Assembly (NCBI RefSeq): GCF_001465545.3
Contig: NZ_CP013480.3
Span: forward strand, 2,232,001 to 2,296,000
DNA: 64,000 bases
Reading direction: 5' to 3'
Source: Pandoraea norimbergensis
GTDB taxonomy: Bacteria > Pseudomonadota > Gammaproteobacteria > Burkholderiales > Burkholderiaceae
The position numbers and the translations under genes are program-made. Positions within the stretch are counted from its first letter, which is position 1. Every line of letters starts with the position of its first letter. Below the pieces are notes generated by a model that saw only the letters and a list, made by a program, of their open reading frames with translations, had not been told where the DNA came from and made no database searches. Below, one piece after another: positions 51,394 through 59,730 of the stretch.

Positions 51394-52113
51394 TTATTCC
51401 TGATTCGCTTGCGACGCCGGGTCAATTAGGTAGACGCCGTGCGAGAGCGCCTGCTTCACTTCGCGCGTGCGCTCGTCGACGCTCACTTCTTCTTCGCCCG
51501 CTTCGATAGCGTCGTAAGCCTGACGGACGACTTCGGCCGGCGAGAGCTTTTCGGCCTCGAAGCCGCGCGTCAGATCGGTATCGATGAAGCCCGCATGCAA
51601 CCCGACGACCTGCGTGTTCTGGGCGCGCAATGCCAGACGCGTGCCGTTGGTGAGCGACCACGCGGCCGCCTTCGAAATCGCATATTCGGGAATGACGCTT
51701 GAGCTAATCCAGCTCACGATGGACAACACGTTCAGAATCGCACCGCCGCCGTTGCGCCCGAGGGTATCGGCGAAGGCCTGTGTCGTTGAGAGGATGCCGA
51801 AGACGTTGGTTTCCAGTGTGTCGCGCAGCAGCTTGTCGGCACCGGGGCGTGTCAGGCCTTCGGTCACGCGCGCAATGCCCGCGTTGTTGATGAGCAGCGT
51901 CACGTCGCCTGCCAGTTGCGCGGCAGCGGCGACTTCCTCGGGGTTGGTGACGTCGAGTCTGACGGGAATCACGCCCGGCAGCGTGACGTTGGCTGGATCG
52001 CGTGACCCGGCGTACACCTTCTTCGCCCCACGGGCGAGTGCCTGTTTGGCAAATTCCAGCCCCAGACCCCGGTTGGCACCGGTCACAAATACGACAGCAT
52101 CTTTGATCTTCAT
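51394..52113 (-). CDS. Short-chain dehydrogenase/reductase
   Basis: A 239-residue SDR from ATG 52113 (MKIKDAVVFV). The cofactor motif is TGANRGLGLEFAKQA, NNAG follows, and the catalytic Ser, Tyr and Lys are in LSIVSWISS and YAISK. A basic residue after the first strand (GSRDP) favours NADPH. It diverges from a TetR gene and the gap holds two matching dyads, so repression by that TetR is likely. The substrate is unknown. Confidence 0.88.
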   Translation of the reverse strand: MKIKDAVVFVTGANRGLGLEFAKQALARGAKKVYAGSRDPANVTLPGVIPVRLDVTNPEEVAAAAQLAGDVTLLINNAGIARVTEGLTRPGADKLLRDTLETNVFGILSTTQAFADTLGRNGGGAILNVLSIVSWISSSVIPEYAISKAAAWSLTNGTRLALRAQNTQVVGLHAGFIDTDLTRGFEAEKLSPAEVVRQAYDAIEAGEEEVSVDERTREVKQALSHGVYLIDPASQANQE

Positions 52114-52173
52114 TGCAGCGCTCCAGCGGAGTAGGTAGGCCGCCCAAGGCGGCACGGCTTCAGCTATACTTCA

Positions 52174-52254
52174 TGACAATTGTGATCGCCATCGTCATTG
52201 AGGGGCATTGTGCCGAGCAGTACGTCGGTTTGTCAATGGTGATCGACATTGTCT
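52174..52254. promoter_or_regulatory. Two related dyads, candidate TetR operators
   Basis: Two 24-base imperfect dyads centred on GATC, at 52174-52197 and 52231-52254. They share GTGATCG-N-CAT-N-GTC (52182-52196 and 52239-52253; 13 of 15 bases equal). They lie between the SDR and TetR genes. Confidence 0.55.
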
Positions 52255-52344
52255 TTTTCGATCGTGTCGATTGACGCGATGTGCGCTGATCCGGCGTCGT
52301 CACCTTAGCGGGTTCGACATGGGTCGCGCGTCGCAGGAGCCAAT

Positions 52345-52941
52345 ATGGGAATTTCGAGAGAAAAGGCCGCAGAGAACCGCGAGGCCATCGTCGCCGCCGC
52401 CGAGCGGCTGTTTCGTGAGCACGGTGTGGATGCGGTCGGGCTGACGGCGCTGATGAAGGAAGCGGGCTTCACACAGGGCGGGTTCTACAACCACTTCAAG
52501 TCGAAGGACGCGCTGGTGGCTGCCGTGTTGGCGCGGGCGGTGCAAGGCTCGGACGGGGTGCTGGCGGGTGGCGACGTGGCTTTGCAGGCCGCGATGTCGC
52601 CGCAAGAGCGCGTCGAGCGCTATTTGTCGCCCGCGCATCGCGACGACGTGGCGTGCGGTTGCGCGATGGCCGGGTTCGCGGGCGATGCTCCTCGTATCGG
52701 CCCCGAAGCGCAAGCCTGCTATGCCCGAGGACTCGCTGACGTCATCGGTAAGCTGACCGACGCCGGTCGGGCGCAAGGCATGACCGAACAAGACGCCGCA
52801 CAGGCCGCGATGGCGCGCTTCTCGCAGATGGTCGGTACGCTGGTGTTGTCGCGGGCCGTCGCGGGCGCTGACCCAGCGCTCTCGGAGGCGTTGCTGGCGG
52901 CCGGGCGTCAGGCATTGACAGGGCAAGCGAAGGGCGCTTGA
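52345..52941 (+). CDS. TetR-family transcriptional regulator
   Basis: A 198-residue regulator. HTH: NREAIVAAAERLFREHGVDAVGLTALMKEAGFTQGGFYNHFKSKDAL. The ligand domain has the CGCAMAGFAGDAPR segment typical of the group controlling reductase genes. It faces the SDR gene at 51394-52113 across 231 bases carrying two dyads. Possible sensing of an aldehyde or electrophile by the two Cys residues is speculation. Confidence 0.88.
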   Translation: MGISREKAAENREAIVAAAERLFREHGVDAVGLTALMKEAGFTQGGFYNHFKSKDALVAAVLARAVQGSDGVLAGGDVALQAAMSPQERVERYLSPAHRDDVACGCAMAGFAGDAPRIGPEAQACYARGLADVIGKLTDAGRAQGMTEQDAAQAAMARFSQMVGTLVLSRAVAGADPALSEALLAAGRQALTGQAKGA

Positions 52942-52963
52942 GCGGGCGTGAGCCGCCGCCGCT

Positions 52964-53869
52964 TCAATGCGGCGGCCAGCGCCATGCGGCGCGCAGGCGG
53001 TCACGCAGAAAGTCCACGAACGCCCGGGTGCGCGGGGCCAGATGTCGGCTATGCGGATACACCGCGTGTAACGGTGATGCGGGAATCGGCAGCGCGGGCA
53101 ACACGCGCACGAGCCGGCCGGCGTTGATGTCATCGCCCACATCCCAGATCGATTTCTGCGCAATGCCGGCACCGTGCAGCGCCAGTTCGTGCGCCGTGTC
53201 GCCGTCATCGACCACATAGGTGTTCTGCACCTGCACCCGCAGCGTTTCCGACGCCCACACAAACCGCCAGTCCCCATGCGTGGCATTGCCGAACAGGATG
53301 CAGTCGTGTTGCTGCAAGTCGCCCACTTCACGCGGCGTACCGCGCCGGGCCAGATACTCGGGGGATGCGACGAGTACGCGGTAGTTCGGGGCAAGCTCCT
53401 GTGCGACAAGGCTGGAGTCGGGCAGGGTGCCCACGCGAATGGCCACGTCGATGCCGTGTGCGACGAGATCGACCCATAGATCGCTCAATTCCAGATGCAC
53501 CTTCAGATCGGGATGGCGCTCGCGAAACGCCACCAGTAGCGCAGCGAGATGCCGCCGCCCAAACGCGCGTGGCGCGCTGATACGCAAAACGCCACCCACC
53601 GTGCCCGCCTGCCGTGTCATCAACCGCTCGGTTTCGGCAATCTCTCCCAATATCCGCTGGCAGCACGCATGAAAGACCTGTCCCTCCTCGGTCAGGGCCT
53701 GTCGTCGCGTCGTCCGGTTCAGCAGGCGCACACCGAGGCGCTGTTCGAGCAGGCCCAGCCGTTTGCTTACAACTGCCAATGACAGACCCAGCTCGCGTGC
53801 GGCGGCCGACATGCTGCCGGTCGCGACGATGCGGTCGAACAAGGTGAGGTCCAGCGTTTGATCGATCAT
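52964..53869 (-). CDS. LysR-family transcriptional regulator
   Basis: A 301-residue LysR protein. HTH: LTLFDRIVATGSMSAAARELGLSLAVVSKRLGLLEQ, followed by RLLNRTTRRQALTEEGQVF. Effector domain from about 90 (GVLRISAPRAFGRRHLAALLVAFRERHPDLKVHLELSD) of the CrgA/LTTR_8 type. It diverges from an SDR gene and converges on the TetR gene. The SDR genes downstream are likely targets. Confidence 0.88.
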   Translation of the reverse strand: MIDQTLDLTLFDRIVATGSMSAAARELGLSLAVVSKRLGLLEQRLGVRLLNRTTRRQALTEEGQVFHACCQRILGEIAETERLMTRQAGTVGGVLRISAPRAFGRRHLAALLVAFRERHPDLKVHLELSDLWVDLVAHGIDVAIRVGTLPDSSLVAQELAPNYRVLVASPEYLARRGTPREVGDLQQHDCILFGNATHGDWRFVWASETLRVQVQNTYVVDDGDTAHELALHGAGIAQKSIWDVGDDINAGRLVRVLPALPIPASPLHAVYPHSRHLAPRTRAFVDFLRDRLRAAWRWPPH

Positions 53870-53882
53870 TGGTGGCAGATTC

Positions 53883-53894
53883 TCAAAAATTTGA
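53883..53894. promoter_or_regulatory. Small dyad near the LysR/SDR divergent promoter
   Basis: TCAAA-AA-TTTGA, a perfect 5-bp dyad 14 bases upstream of the LysR start, in the only AT-rich patch of the gap. Weak candidate for LysR binding. Confidence 0.35.
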
Positions 53895-54044
53895 AGAGAG
53901 TCATTCAGTTTTCCCGGGGATTATCTTCTTTTGGAATGAGGACGACAATGCGTCCATGACGTCGCGTGACAGGCCAACGCCGGCGCAGATGCCTGCTTCT
54001 TGGTTTGTCCTGCTTTGTCCTTTTCCATTCTCGGGAGATTCGGC

Positions 54045-54758
54045 ATGTTCAATTTCGACGGCCAGCGTGTGCTGGTAATTGGCGGTAGTTCCGGTATTGG
54101 CCGTGCGGCGGCACAAGCGTTTGCGAAGGCGGGGGCGGCGGTCACGATCGCGTCGCGCAGTCAGGTCAAGCTCGATGAAGCGCTGGCGACCATCGGCACC
54201 ACGGCGCGTGCGGTCGTGCTCGATACGGGGGATGCGGCGGCCGTTGAACAGTTCTTCGCCGATCACGCGCCGTGGCAGCACGTGGTGATCTCGGCCGCGC
54301 AGACGCCGACCGGCGCCGTGCGCAAGCTTTCTCTCGCCGATGCGCACGCCGCGTTCGACAGCAAGTTCTGGGGCACTTTTCACGTGGCTCGCTTTGCCAA
54401 GATCGAGGACGGTGGCTCGCTCACGCTGACGTCCGGTTATCTGAGCGTGCGCCCGAGCACGTCATCGGTCGTGCAGGGCGCGATCAATGCGGCTGTCGAA
54501 GCGCTGGGACGAGGCCTCGCGCTCGAACTCTCGCCGGTGCGCGTGAACACGGTGTCGCCCGGGCTGACCGCAACGCCGTTGTGGAACAAGCTGCCGGAAG
54601 CGGATCGCGAGGCGATGTACGCGAGTGCGGCGCAACGGCTGCCGGCGCGCCGCGTGGTGGCTGCGGAGGATGTGGCCAACAGCATTCTGTATCTCGCCGG
54701 TACGCCGAGCGCAACCGGTTCGACGGTGCTCATCGATGCGGGTGGCGCGATCGCCTAA
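54045..54758 (+). CDS. SDR-fold protein lacking the catalytic Tyr/Lys
   Basis: A 237-residue protein from ATG 54045 behind GGGAG. The NAD(P) site VIGGSSGIGRAAAQAFAKAG is intact, and Ser130 lies in LTSGYLSVRPS. Where Tyr and Lys are expected, 13 and 17 residues later, the sequence reads SVVQGAINAAVEAL, so the YxxxK motif is absent. Tyr132 might substitute. The C-terminus (SATGSTVLIDAGGAIA) is normal for SDRs. I remember close relatives in Burkholderia with the same gap, so this is a lineage feature rather than decay. It is followed by a canonical SDR gene. Confidence 0.83.
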   Translation: MFNFDGQRVLVIGGSSGIGRAAAQAFAKAGAAVTIASRSQVKLDEALATIGTTARAVVLDTGDAAAVEQFFADHAPWQHVVISAAQTPTGAVRKLSLADAHAAFDSKFWGTFHVARFAKIEDGGSLTLTSGYLSVRPSTSSVVQGAINAAVEALGRGLALELSPVRVNTVSPGLTATPLWNKLPEADREAMYASAAQRLPARRVVAAEDVANSILYLAGTPSATGSTVLIDAGGAIA

Positions 54759-54835
54759 TGACTTGATAGCGCGATGGTGGCAGTGCAGCGTCATTTCGCA
54801 AGTTGTCCTAACGAAAAATCTCTGGAGTCTCAGAC

Positions 54836-55627
54836 ATGCATATCGATCTGAAAGAAAAGGTGGCGCTGGTGACGGCGTCGACGGCGGGCATCGGGTTTGC
54901 GATTGCACAAGGGCTGGCCGCTGCCGGTGCGACGACGATCGTCAATGGCCGCTCGAAAGCGGGTGTCGACGTCGCCGTAGCGAAATTGCGCGAGGCCGTG
55001 CCCGGTGCGCAGGTGCGCGGCGTTGCCGCCGACCTCGCGACGGCGAGTGGTTGCGATGCGCTGGTCTCCGAGGTGCCCGACGTCGATATCCTCGTGAACA
55101 ACGCCGGTATCTTCGGGCCGAAGGACTTCTTCGACATCCCGGATGCGGAGTGGACGCGGTTTTACGACGTCAATGTGTTGTCGGGCGTGCGGCTGTCGCG
55201 GGCCTATTTGCCGGGCATGGCCTCGCGTGAGTGGGGGCGCGTCATCTTTATTTCGTCGGAATCCGCACTGAATATTCCCGAGGACATGATTCACTACGGC
55301 ATGACCAAAACCGCGCAGTTGGCCGTATCGCGCGGGCTGGCCAAGCGCATGCGTGGCACCGGGGTGACGGTCAACGCAGTGCTGCCGGGGCCGACGCTCT
55401 CCGATGGGATGGCTGAGATGCTGCATCAGGCCGGCGTGCCCGCCGATGCCGATATGGCGCAGGCGGCCGCAGCCTTCGTGCAGGAGCATCGGCCCAGTTC
55501 GATCATCGGCCGCGCGGCCAGCACCACCGAGGTGGCGAACATGGTGGTGTATGTTGCATCGCCGCAGGCATCGGCCACCACGGGGGCTGCACTGCGCGTT
55601 GATGGCGGCGTTGTCGATTCGCTTTAA
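54836..55627 (+). CDS. Short-chain dehydrogenase/reductase, canonical
   Basis: A 263-residue SDR. The cofactor motif is TASTAGIGFAIAQGLAAAG, followed by NNAG, FISSESALNIPEDMIHYGMTK with catalytic Ser, Tyr and Lys, and PGPTLSDG. The variant TASTAGIG and the LNIPEDMIHY loop are found in a common FabG-like clade of unknown substrate. It starts 77 bases after the preceding SDR gene and is probably expressed with it under the LysR regulator. Confidence 0.88.
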   Translation: MHIDLKEKVALVTASTAGIGFAIAQGLAAAGATTIVNGRSKAGVDVAVAKLREAVPGAQVRGVAADLATASGCDALVSEVPDVDILVNNAGIFGPKDFFDIPDAEWTRFYDVNVLSGVRLSRAYLPGMASREWGRVIFISSESALNIPEDMIHYGMTKTAQLAVSRGLAKRMRGTGVTVNAVLPGPTLSDGMAEMLHQAGVPADADMAQAAAAFVQEHRPSSIIGRAASTTEVANMVVYVASPQASATTGAALRVDGGVVDSL

Positions 55628-55860
55628 TGCATGGGTAGGAATACGCGAGACAGGCAGCGCTCAGGCGCGCGTCAGGTACTGGTCAGACGACGCGCTGCTG
55701 CGCTGCCGCAAGGATTTCGCCGAATTCCGAAAGACGCTCGGCCGATTTGGTGCGGACACCCAAGAGCGGTATACCCGAATCACATTTGGGTACCCATCGC
55801 GATAGAGATTGCCTAGAATGAAAGCGTGCCATCCCGCCATTACGAAGTAAGGAGGCCGCG

Positions 55861-56013
55861 ATGCTTACAGGGAGCTTGATTGCAATGTTGGTGATTGTGC
55901 TGGTCGTCGGCGTTGCCGTCGCCTGGCTCGCGGACCGTAATTGGTGTCGTGAGCATCCGGCTGCGCGGCACACGACTTGGCGACGTCATCGTCGTGATAT
56001 CCGGCACGGTTGA
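55861..56013 (+). CDS. Small single-pass membrane protein, 50 residues
   Basis: ATG 55861 is preceded by a strong AAGGAGG at the right distance. Residues 5-22 (SLIAMLVIVLVVGVAVAW) form one membrane helix; the rest is short and very basic (RRHRRDIRHG at the end), hence cytoplasmic by the positive-inside rule. It ends just before a terminator. I do not recognise it. The good ribosome-binding site, helix and terminator support a real gene. Confidence 0.6.
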   Translation: MLTGSLIAMLVIVLVVGVAVAWLADRNWCREHPAARHTTWRRHRRDIRHG

Positions 56014-56066
56014 TTCACCCGTATGACCGGCGGCACAGAACAAGCCGCCAGATGCCAGCCAAATAA

Positions 56067-56090
56067 AAAGCCCGCCTTTCGGCGGGCTTT
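56067..56090. terminator. Bidirectional terminator
   Basis: AAAGCCCGCC (56067-56076), loop TTTC, GGCGGGCTTT (56081-56090), with A-rich and T-rich ends. It serves the 50-residue gene and the convergent gene at 56125. Confidence 0.85.
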
Positions 56091-56124
56091 CTGTTACTAG
56101 ACACCTTAATTTCTGGCTGGACGC

Positions 56125-56313
56125 TCAGGCAACTGCCTGAAGGACGTACTTGCCCTGGACAGTGAGGCGCGGGGACTTCACACCCGGCGCCAACTCTTCC
56201 CATTCGATCAGTTTGCTATCAAGCAACGATTCGAGGTCCGGGCGGTCAAGCTCCACTTGCTCCGGAGCGTCCTTGACCAACATCAGGGTGGCAAATTCAT
56301 GATGACTCAGCAT
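56125..56313 (-). CDS. Conserved small protein, winged-helix-like
   Basis: A 62-residue protein with GGAGACGAAG before the ATG. HHEFATLMLVKDAPEQVELDRPDLESLLDSKLIEW and SPRLTVQGKYVLQAVA look like a short helix-turn-helix followed by a wing (LTxxG motif). I recall similar proteins in Burkholderia near min genes. The role is unknown. Confidence 0.65.
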   Translation of the reverse strand: MLSHHEFATLMLVKDAPEQVELDRPDLESLLDSKLIEWEELAPGVKSPRLTVQGKYVLQAVA

Positions 56314-56665
56314 CTTCGTCTCCCGGTTTGCGGTTTCAACAGGGGTCCCAACTCAAGGGACTTTAAGGATAGGTCACGAATATGGCACTTGCGCGACAGA
56401 ATTCGTACTTTCGATGCTGCTATGCAGCATTTCTTGTGTTGGACTTTCCCACCGCCAGCATAGGCGTTCAGGATGACACTGGCGTGTCATTCAATACGTC
56501 AATAGCGTATTCAAAATGCATTGATTTGCTGCGGTGCAATAGTGACCAAAACAGCGCAAATTGCGGGGTTCGCCCGCTTATTTTGAGTTTGCTTGGGGCC
56601 GAGGGACGGTAGAATGGCCCAATTTGCCAGCAACACGCTGCCAGCAACGCGCTCATCGACCTGAC
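56314..56665. promoter_or_regulatory. Upstream region of minC
   Basis: A 352-base gap with lower GC. AATACG (56493-56498) and CGTATT (56506-56511) form a perfect dyad with a seven-base spacer, about 155 bases before minC. The promoters of minC and of the 62-residue gene must lie here. No gene is supported. Confidence 0.4.
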
Positions 56666-57463
56666 ATGCCGCAAAAGAAAACGCCGTACTTCGAGTTACG
56701 CAGCGGTGCCGTGGATACCCTGCATTTCGTTGTCAAGACGCCGCAACTGGATACACTGCGCACCGAATTGGCGCAACGTTTTGAAGCTACCCCGGAGTTC
56801 TTCGCTGGAGACACCGTCGCGATCGACGTGCGTCGTCTGACCGGGGCCGAGCGAGTCGCTGTCCCTGCGCTGGCCGAAATGCTGGCGGAATTCCGGATGA
56901 AGCCGATCGGCGTGGTGGCCAATGCCGACCAGACCGACTGGGCTGTGGTGGATGGCCTGCCGCGTCTGGACAGTCATGAGCGCCGTGCCCCGCGCAATGC
57001 GCGCGACGGCGACGCAGGCGGCGAGGCATCCGGCGACGCCGTGACGTCAGCAGTGGCTGCGCAATCCGCGACGAATGCGGCTAATGCGGCAAATGCGGCG
57101 AATGCGACGTTGCCGGAGCCTTCCGCAATCCCTTCGACCATCATCGACAAGCCGTTGCGTTCGGGCCAGCAGGTCTACGCAAAAGGCGATCTGATTTTGC
57201 TCGATCTGGTCAGTTATGGGGCCGAGGTGATCGCCGAAGGTAATATTCACATTTACGCGCCGCTTCGGGGGCGGGCGCTGGCCGGGGTGAAGGGCAAGCT
57301 TGATGCGCGCATCTTCTGTACCTGTCTGGAGCCTGAGCTGATTTCTATCGCCGGTATTTACCGTACCGGCGAACATGCACTGCCGCCCGATGTTCAGGGG
57401 CGCTCGGTGCAGGTGCGGCTGGTAGACGACAAACTGATTTTCGAGCCCCTCGGGCTCAAATGA
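56666..57463 (+). CDS. minC: Septum site-determining protein MinC
   Basis: A 265-residue inhibitor of FtsZ assembly that, with MinD, prevents division near the poles. The start [23 protein letters not shown] is the N-terminal FtsZ-acting domain. A long Ala/Asn-rich linker ([19 protein letters not shown], about 125-150) follows, then the C-terminal beta-helix that binds MinD ([53 protein letters not shown]). First gene of minCDE. Confidence 0.95.
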   Translation: MPQKKTPYFELRSGAVDTLHFVVKTPQLDTLRTELAQRFEATPEFFAGDTVAIDVRRLTGAERVAVPALAEMLAEFRMKPIGVVANADQTDWAVVDGLPRLDSHERRAPRNARDGDAGGEASGDAVTSAVAAQSATNAANAANAANATLPEPSAIPSTIIDKPLRSGQQVYAKGDLILLDLVSYGAEVIAEGNIHIYAPLRGRALAGVKGKLDARIFCTCLEPELISIAGIYRTGEHALPPDVQGRSVQVRLVDDKLIFEPLGLK

Positions 57464-57506
57464 TTCGTAGCTAATTTCATCCTCAAGTTTGGGAAGGCAT
57501 CGACAG

Positions 57507-58322
57507 ATGGCAAAAGTGATTGTGGTGACCTCTGGCAAGGGTGGTGTCGGCAAGACGACAACCAGCGCCAGCTTTTCCGCCGGCCTCGCCTTGCAGGGGC
57601 ACAAGACGGCAGTCATCGATTTCGACGTCGGCCTGCGCAATCTCGATCTCATCATGGGTTGCGAGCGCCGCGTGGTGTATGACCTGATCAATGTGATTCA
57701 GGGCGAAGCAAACCTCAACCAGGCCCTCATCAAGGACAAGGCGACCGAGAACCTGTTCATCCTGCCCGCATCGCAAACGCGCGATAAGGATGCACTCACG
57801 CAAGAAGGCGTCGAGAAGGTCATCAAGGACCTCACCGACATGGGCTTCGAGTACATCGTGTGCGATTCGCCGGCCGGTATCGAGTCGGGCGCACTGCTCG
57901 CCATGCACTTCGCTGACGAAGCGCTGGTGGTGACCAACCCGGAAGTGTCGTCGGTTCGCGATTCGGACCGCATTCTGGGCATCCTGTCGTCAAAGACGAA
58001 ACGGGCCATCGAAGGCGGCGAGCCGATCAAGGAGCACCTGCTGATTACCCGCTACAACCCCAAACGCGTGAGCGACGGCCAAATGCTGTCGCTGGAAGAT
58101 ATTCAGGAAATTCTGCGTATCAAGCTGATCGGCGTGATTCCGGAGTCGGAATCGGTACTGCACGCGTCGAACCAGGGTACGCCTGCCATCCATCTGGAAG
58201 GCACCGACGTGGCCGACGCCTATCGCGACGTGGTGAGCCGATTCAAGGGCGAAGACAAGCCCATGCGCTTTACCGACTATCAAAAGCCGGGGCTGTTGCA
58301 GCGCATTTTCGGCTCGAAGTAA
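57507..58322 (+). CDS. minD: Septum site-determining ATPase MinD
   Basis: A 271-residue membrane-binding ATPase, start chosen at [18 protein letters not shown] (57507). The deviant Walker A is residues 10-18. [25 protein letters not shown] and [12 protein letters not shown] are diagnostic. The C-terminal amphipathic membrane-targeting helix is [10 protein letters not shown]. It lies 43 bases after minC and 11 bases before minE. Confidence 0.97.
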   Translation: MAKVIVVTSGKGGVGKTTTSASFSAGLALQGHKTAVIDFDVGLRNLDLIMGCERRVVYDLINVIQGEANLNQALIKDKATENLFILPASQTRDKDALTQEGVEKVIKDLTDMGFEYIVCDSPAGIESGALLAMHFADEALVVTNPEVSSVRDSDRILGILSSKTKRAIEGGEPIKEHLLITRYNPKRVSDGQMLSLEDIQEILRIKLIGVIPESESVLHASNQGTPAIHLEGTDVADAYRDVVSRFKGEDKPMRFTDYQKPGLLQRIFGSK

Positions 58323-58333
58323 GGAGCGCGCCC

Positions 58334-58588
58334 ATGTCCTTCCTGTCTTTCCTCCTGGGGGAGAAGAAAAAGACCGCTTCCGTCGCTAAAGAGCGCCTTC
58401 AGATTATTCTGGCGCACGAACGCTCGGGCTCGTCGCCGCCAGCAGATTATCTGCCGGCGCTGCAACGTGAGTTGGTTGCCGTCATCTCCAAGTACGTCAA
58501 GATCGCCCAAGACGACATCAAAGTCAGCGTCGAGCACCAGGACAACCTGGAAGTGCTCGAAGTGAAGATCGAACTGCCGCAGACCTGA
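58334..58588 (+). CDS. minE: Cell division topological specificity factor MinE
   Basis: An 84-residue protein. The N-terminal part [29 protein letters not shown] is the membrane-targeting and anti-MinCD helix; the C-terminal part forms the dimer domain. It drives MinD oscillation by stimulating its ATPase. Last gene of minCDE. Confidence 0.96.
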   Translation: MSFLSFLLGEKKKTASVAKERLQIILAHERSGSSPPADYLPALQRELVAVISKYVKIAQDDIKVSVEHQDNLEVLEVKIELPQT

Positions 58589-58654
58589 GCGTCCGCAGTT
58601 TTTCGGTTCTCACGCACTGACCCGCGGCTCTCGGGCCGCTGATCGCCGGATAAG

Positions 58655-58693
58655 CGAAAGCCCGCCACCCTATTGCAGGGTGGCGGGCTTTCG
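58655..58693. terminator. Strong bidirectional terminator after minE
   Basis: CGAAAGCCCGCCACCC (58655-58670) and GGGTGGCGGGCTTTCG (58678-58693), a 16-bp perfect stem with a seven-base loop, between minE and the convergent DUF1571 gene. Confidence 0.85.
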
Positions 58694-58735
58694 TCGTTGC
58701 TCGCGCGTGAGTGTGCCGAGACTTCAGCCAATCGG

Positions 58736-59626
58736 TCAGAACTTGTAATCCGGGTTCTTCGGATCGAACGTCGCGTCGGTCCATTGTTCCTTGCGGACTT
58801 TCTCGAAGCGCATCTCCTCCGTTTTCTGCCCTGAAGCATCCCACGCCTCGATGCCGCGCGGCCGCCCCGTCTTCAGATCGATAAGCACGCGCGACTTGTT
58901 GGCATAGTGTTGTGGCGGCCCGGACGGAGCATCCCATTCCAGTGCCAGCACGCGCACGCCATTCACTTCGGATACCGAAATTCTAGCGGGCTTCTCCGGC
59001 AGCCCTGCGGCGCGGAAACTGCGCCCATCATGGGCAATCTGTTCCGCGATGAAGCCGAAGCCGAGATCGCGCACGGTGTGATTCGACTGCGAGCGCGCCA
59101 GCGTGCCGTCAATGCTGCTCCAGATCGACGTGAACCCGAGAATGCCGCCCAGATGGCCGTACATCTCTTTCGGGTTCTTGTTCTCGTCGTAGATGATTTC
59201 CTGACCGCTGTGGGCACCGTCAGGCAGCCACTTGGTATAGATCTGCAAGGGCTTCTCGCGAATCTTCACGAGCATGCGGTCGGGCGTGGTTTGCCATTGG
59301 TTGTTGATGCGTTCGTGTCGCGTCAGCTCGTATTGGTACTCGGGCATCGCGGCCGACTCGGCTTTGAGAAAGCGCACGAGGGCTTCGGGGTTGAGCGCCT
59401 GCATGCCGGCGACGATGGCGTCGTCGCTCATTTTCGCGAGTTCGCCGCTCTTGATGGTTTGCGAGAGCCATTGCGTTTGCTGTGCGACGGGCATCGCGGC
59501 GAGTTTGGCGACGTCTGCATCGCTGGTCTGTGCGTTGACGTTGGGCCCGGTGAGCATGCCGATGGCAATCGCAAGCGGTGCGAGGGCAATGCCCAGCCGC
59601 AGGCGGGGGGCGTGAAACGTGGACAT
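58736..59626 (-). CDS. Exported DUF1571-family protein
   Basis: A 296-residue protein from ATG 59626. Signal peptide: RLRLGIALAPLAIAIGMLTG, cleavage after VNAQ. The mature part carries YQYELTRHERINNQWQTTPDRMLVKIREKPLQIYTKW, which is the DUF1571 mark, then PKEMYGHLGGILGFTSIWSS and RVLIDLKTGRPRGIEAWDASGQ. The beta-rich domain resembles lipoprotein-carrier folds (LolA-like), so envelope lipid transfer is possible. Function unknown. Confidence 0.8.
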   Translation of the reverse strand: MSTFHAPRLRLGIALAPLAIAIGMLTGPNVNAQTSDADVAKLAAMPVAQQTQWLSQTIKSGELAKMSDDAIVAGMQALNPEALVRFLKAESAAMPEYQYELTRHERINNQWQTTPDRMLVKIREKPLQIYTKWLPDGAHSGQEIIYDENKNPKEMYGHLGGILGFTSIWSSIDGTLARSQSNHTVRDLGFGFIAEQIAHDGRSFRAAGLPEKPARISVSEVNGVRVLALEWDAPSGPPQHYANKSRVLIDLKTGRPRGIEAWDASGQKTEEMRFEKVRKEQWTDATFDPKNPDYKF

Positions 59627-59730
59627 GGGTTTTGTCTCCCTGAATCGACGGTAGCCTGTGCCGAGATGACACAGGGCAGGCCGCACGGCGCACGCAGGGG
59701 TTGCCCGCGTGACGCGCCGCGCGACGCCGG

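Noticed and set aside
57040..57115. AATGCGGC-type repeats inside minC
   Set aside because: This is the coding of the Ala/Asn-rich linker between the two MinC domains, not a separate repeat element.
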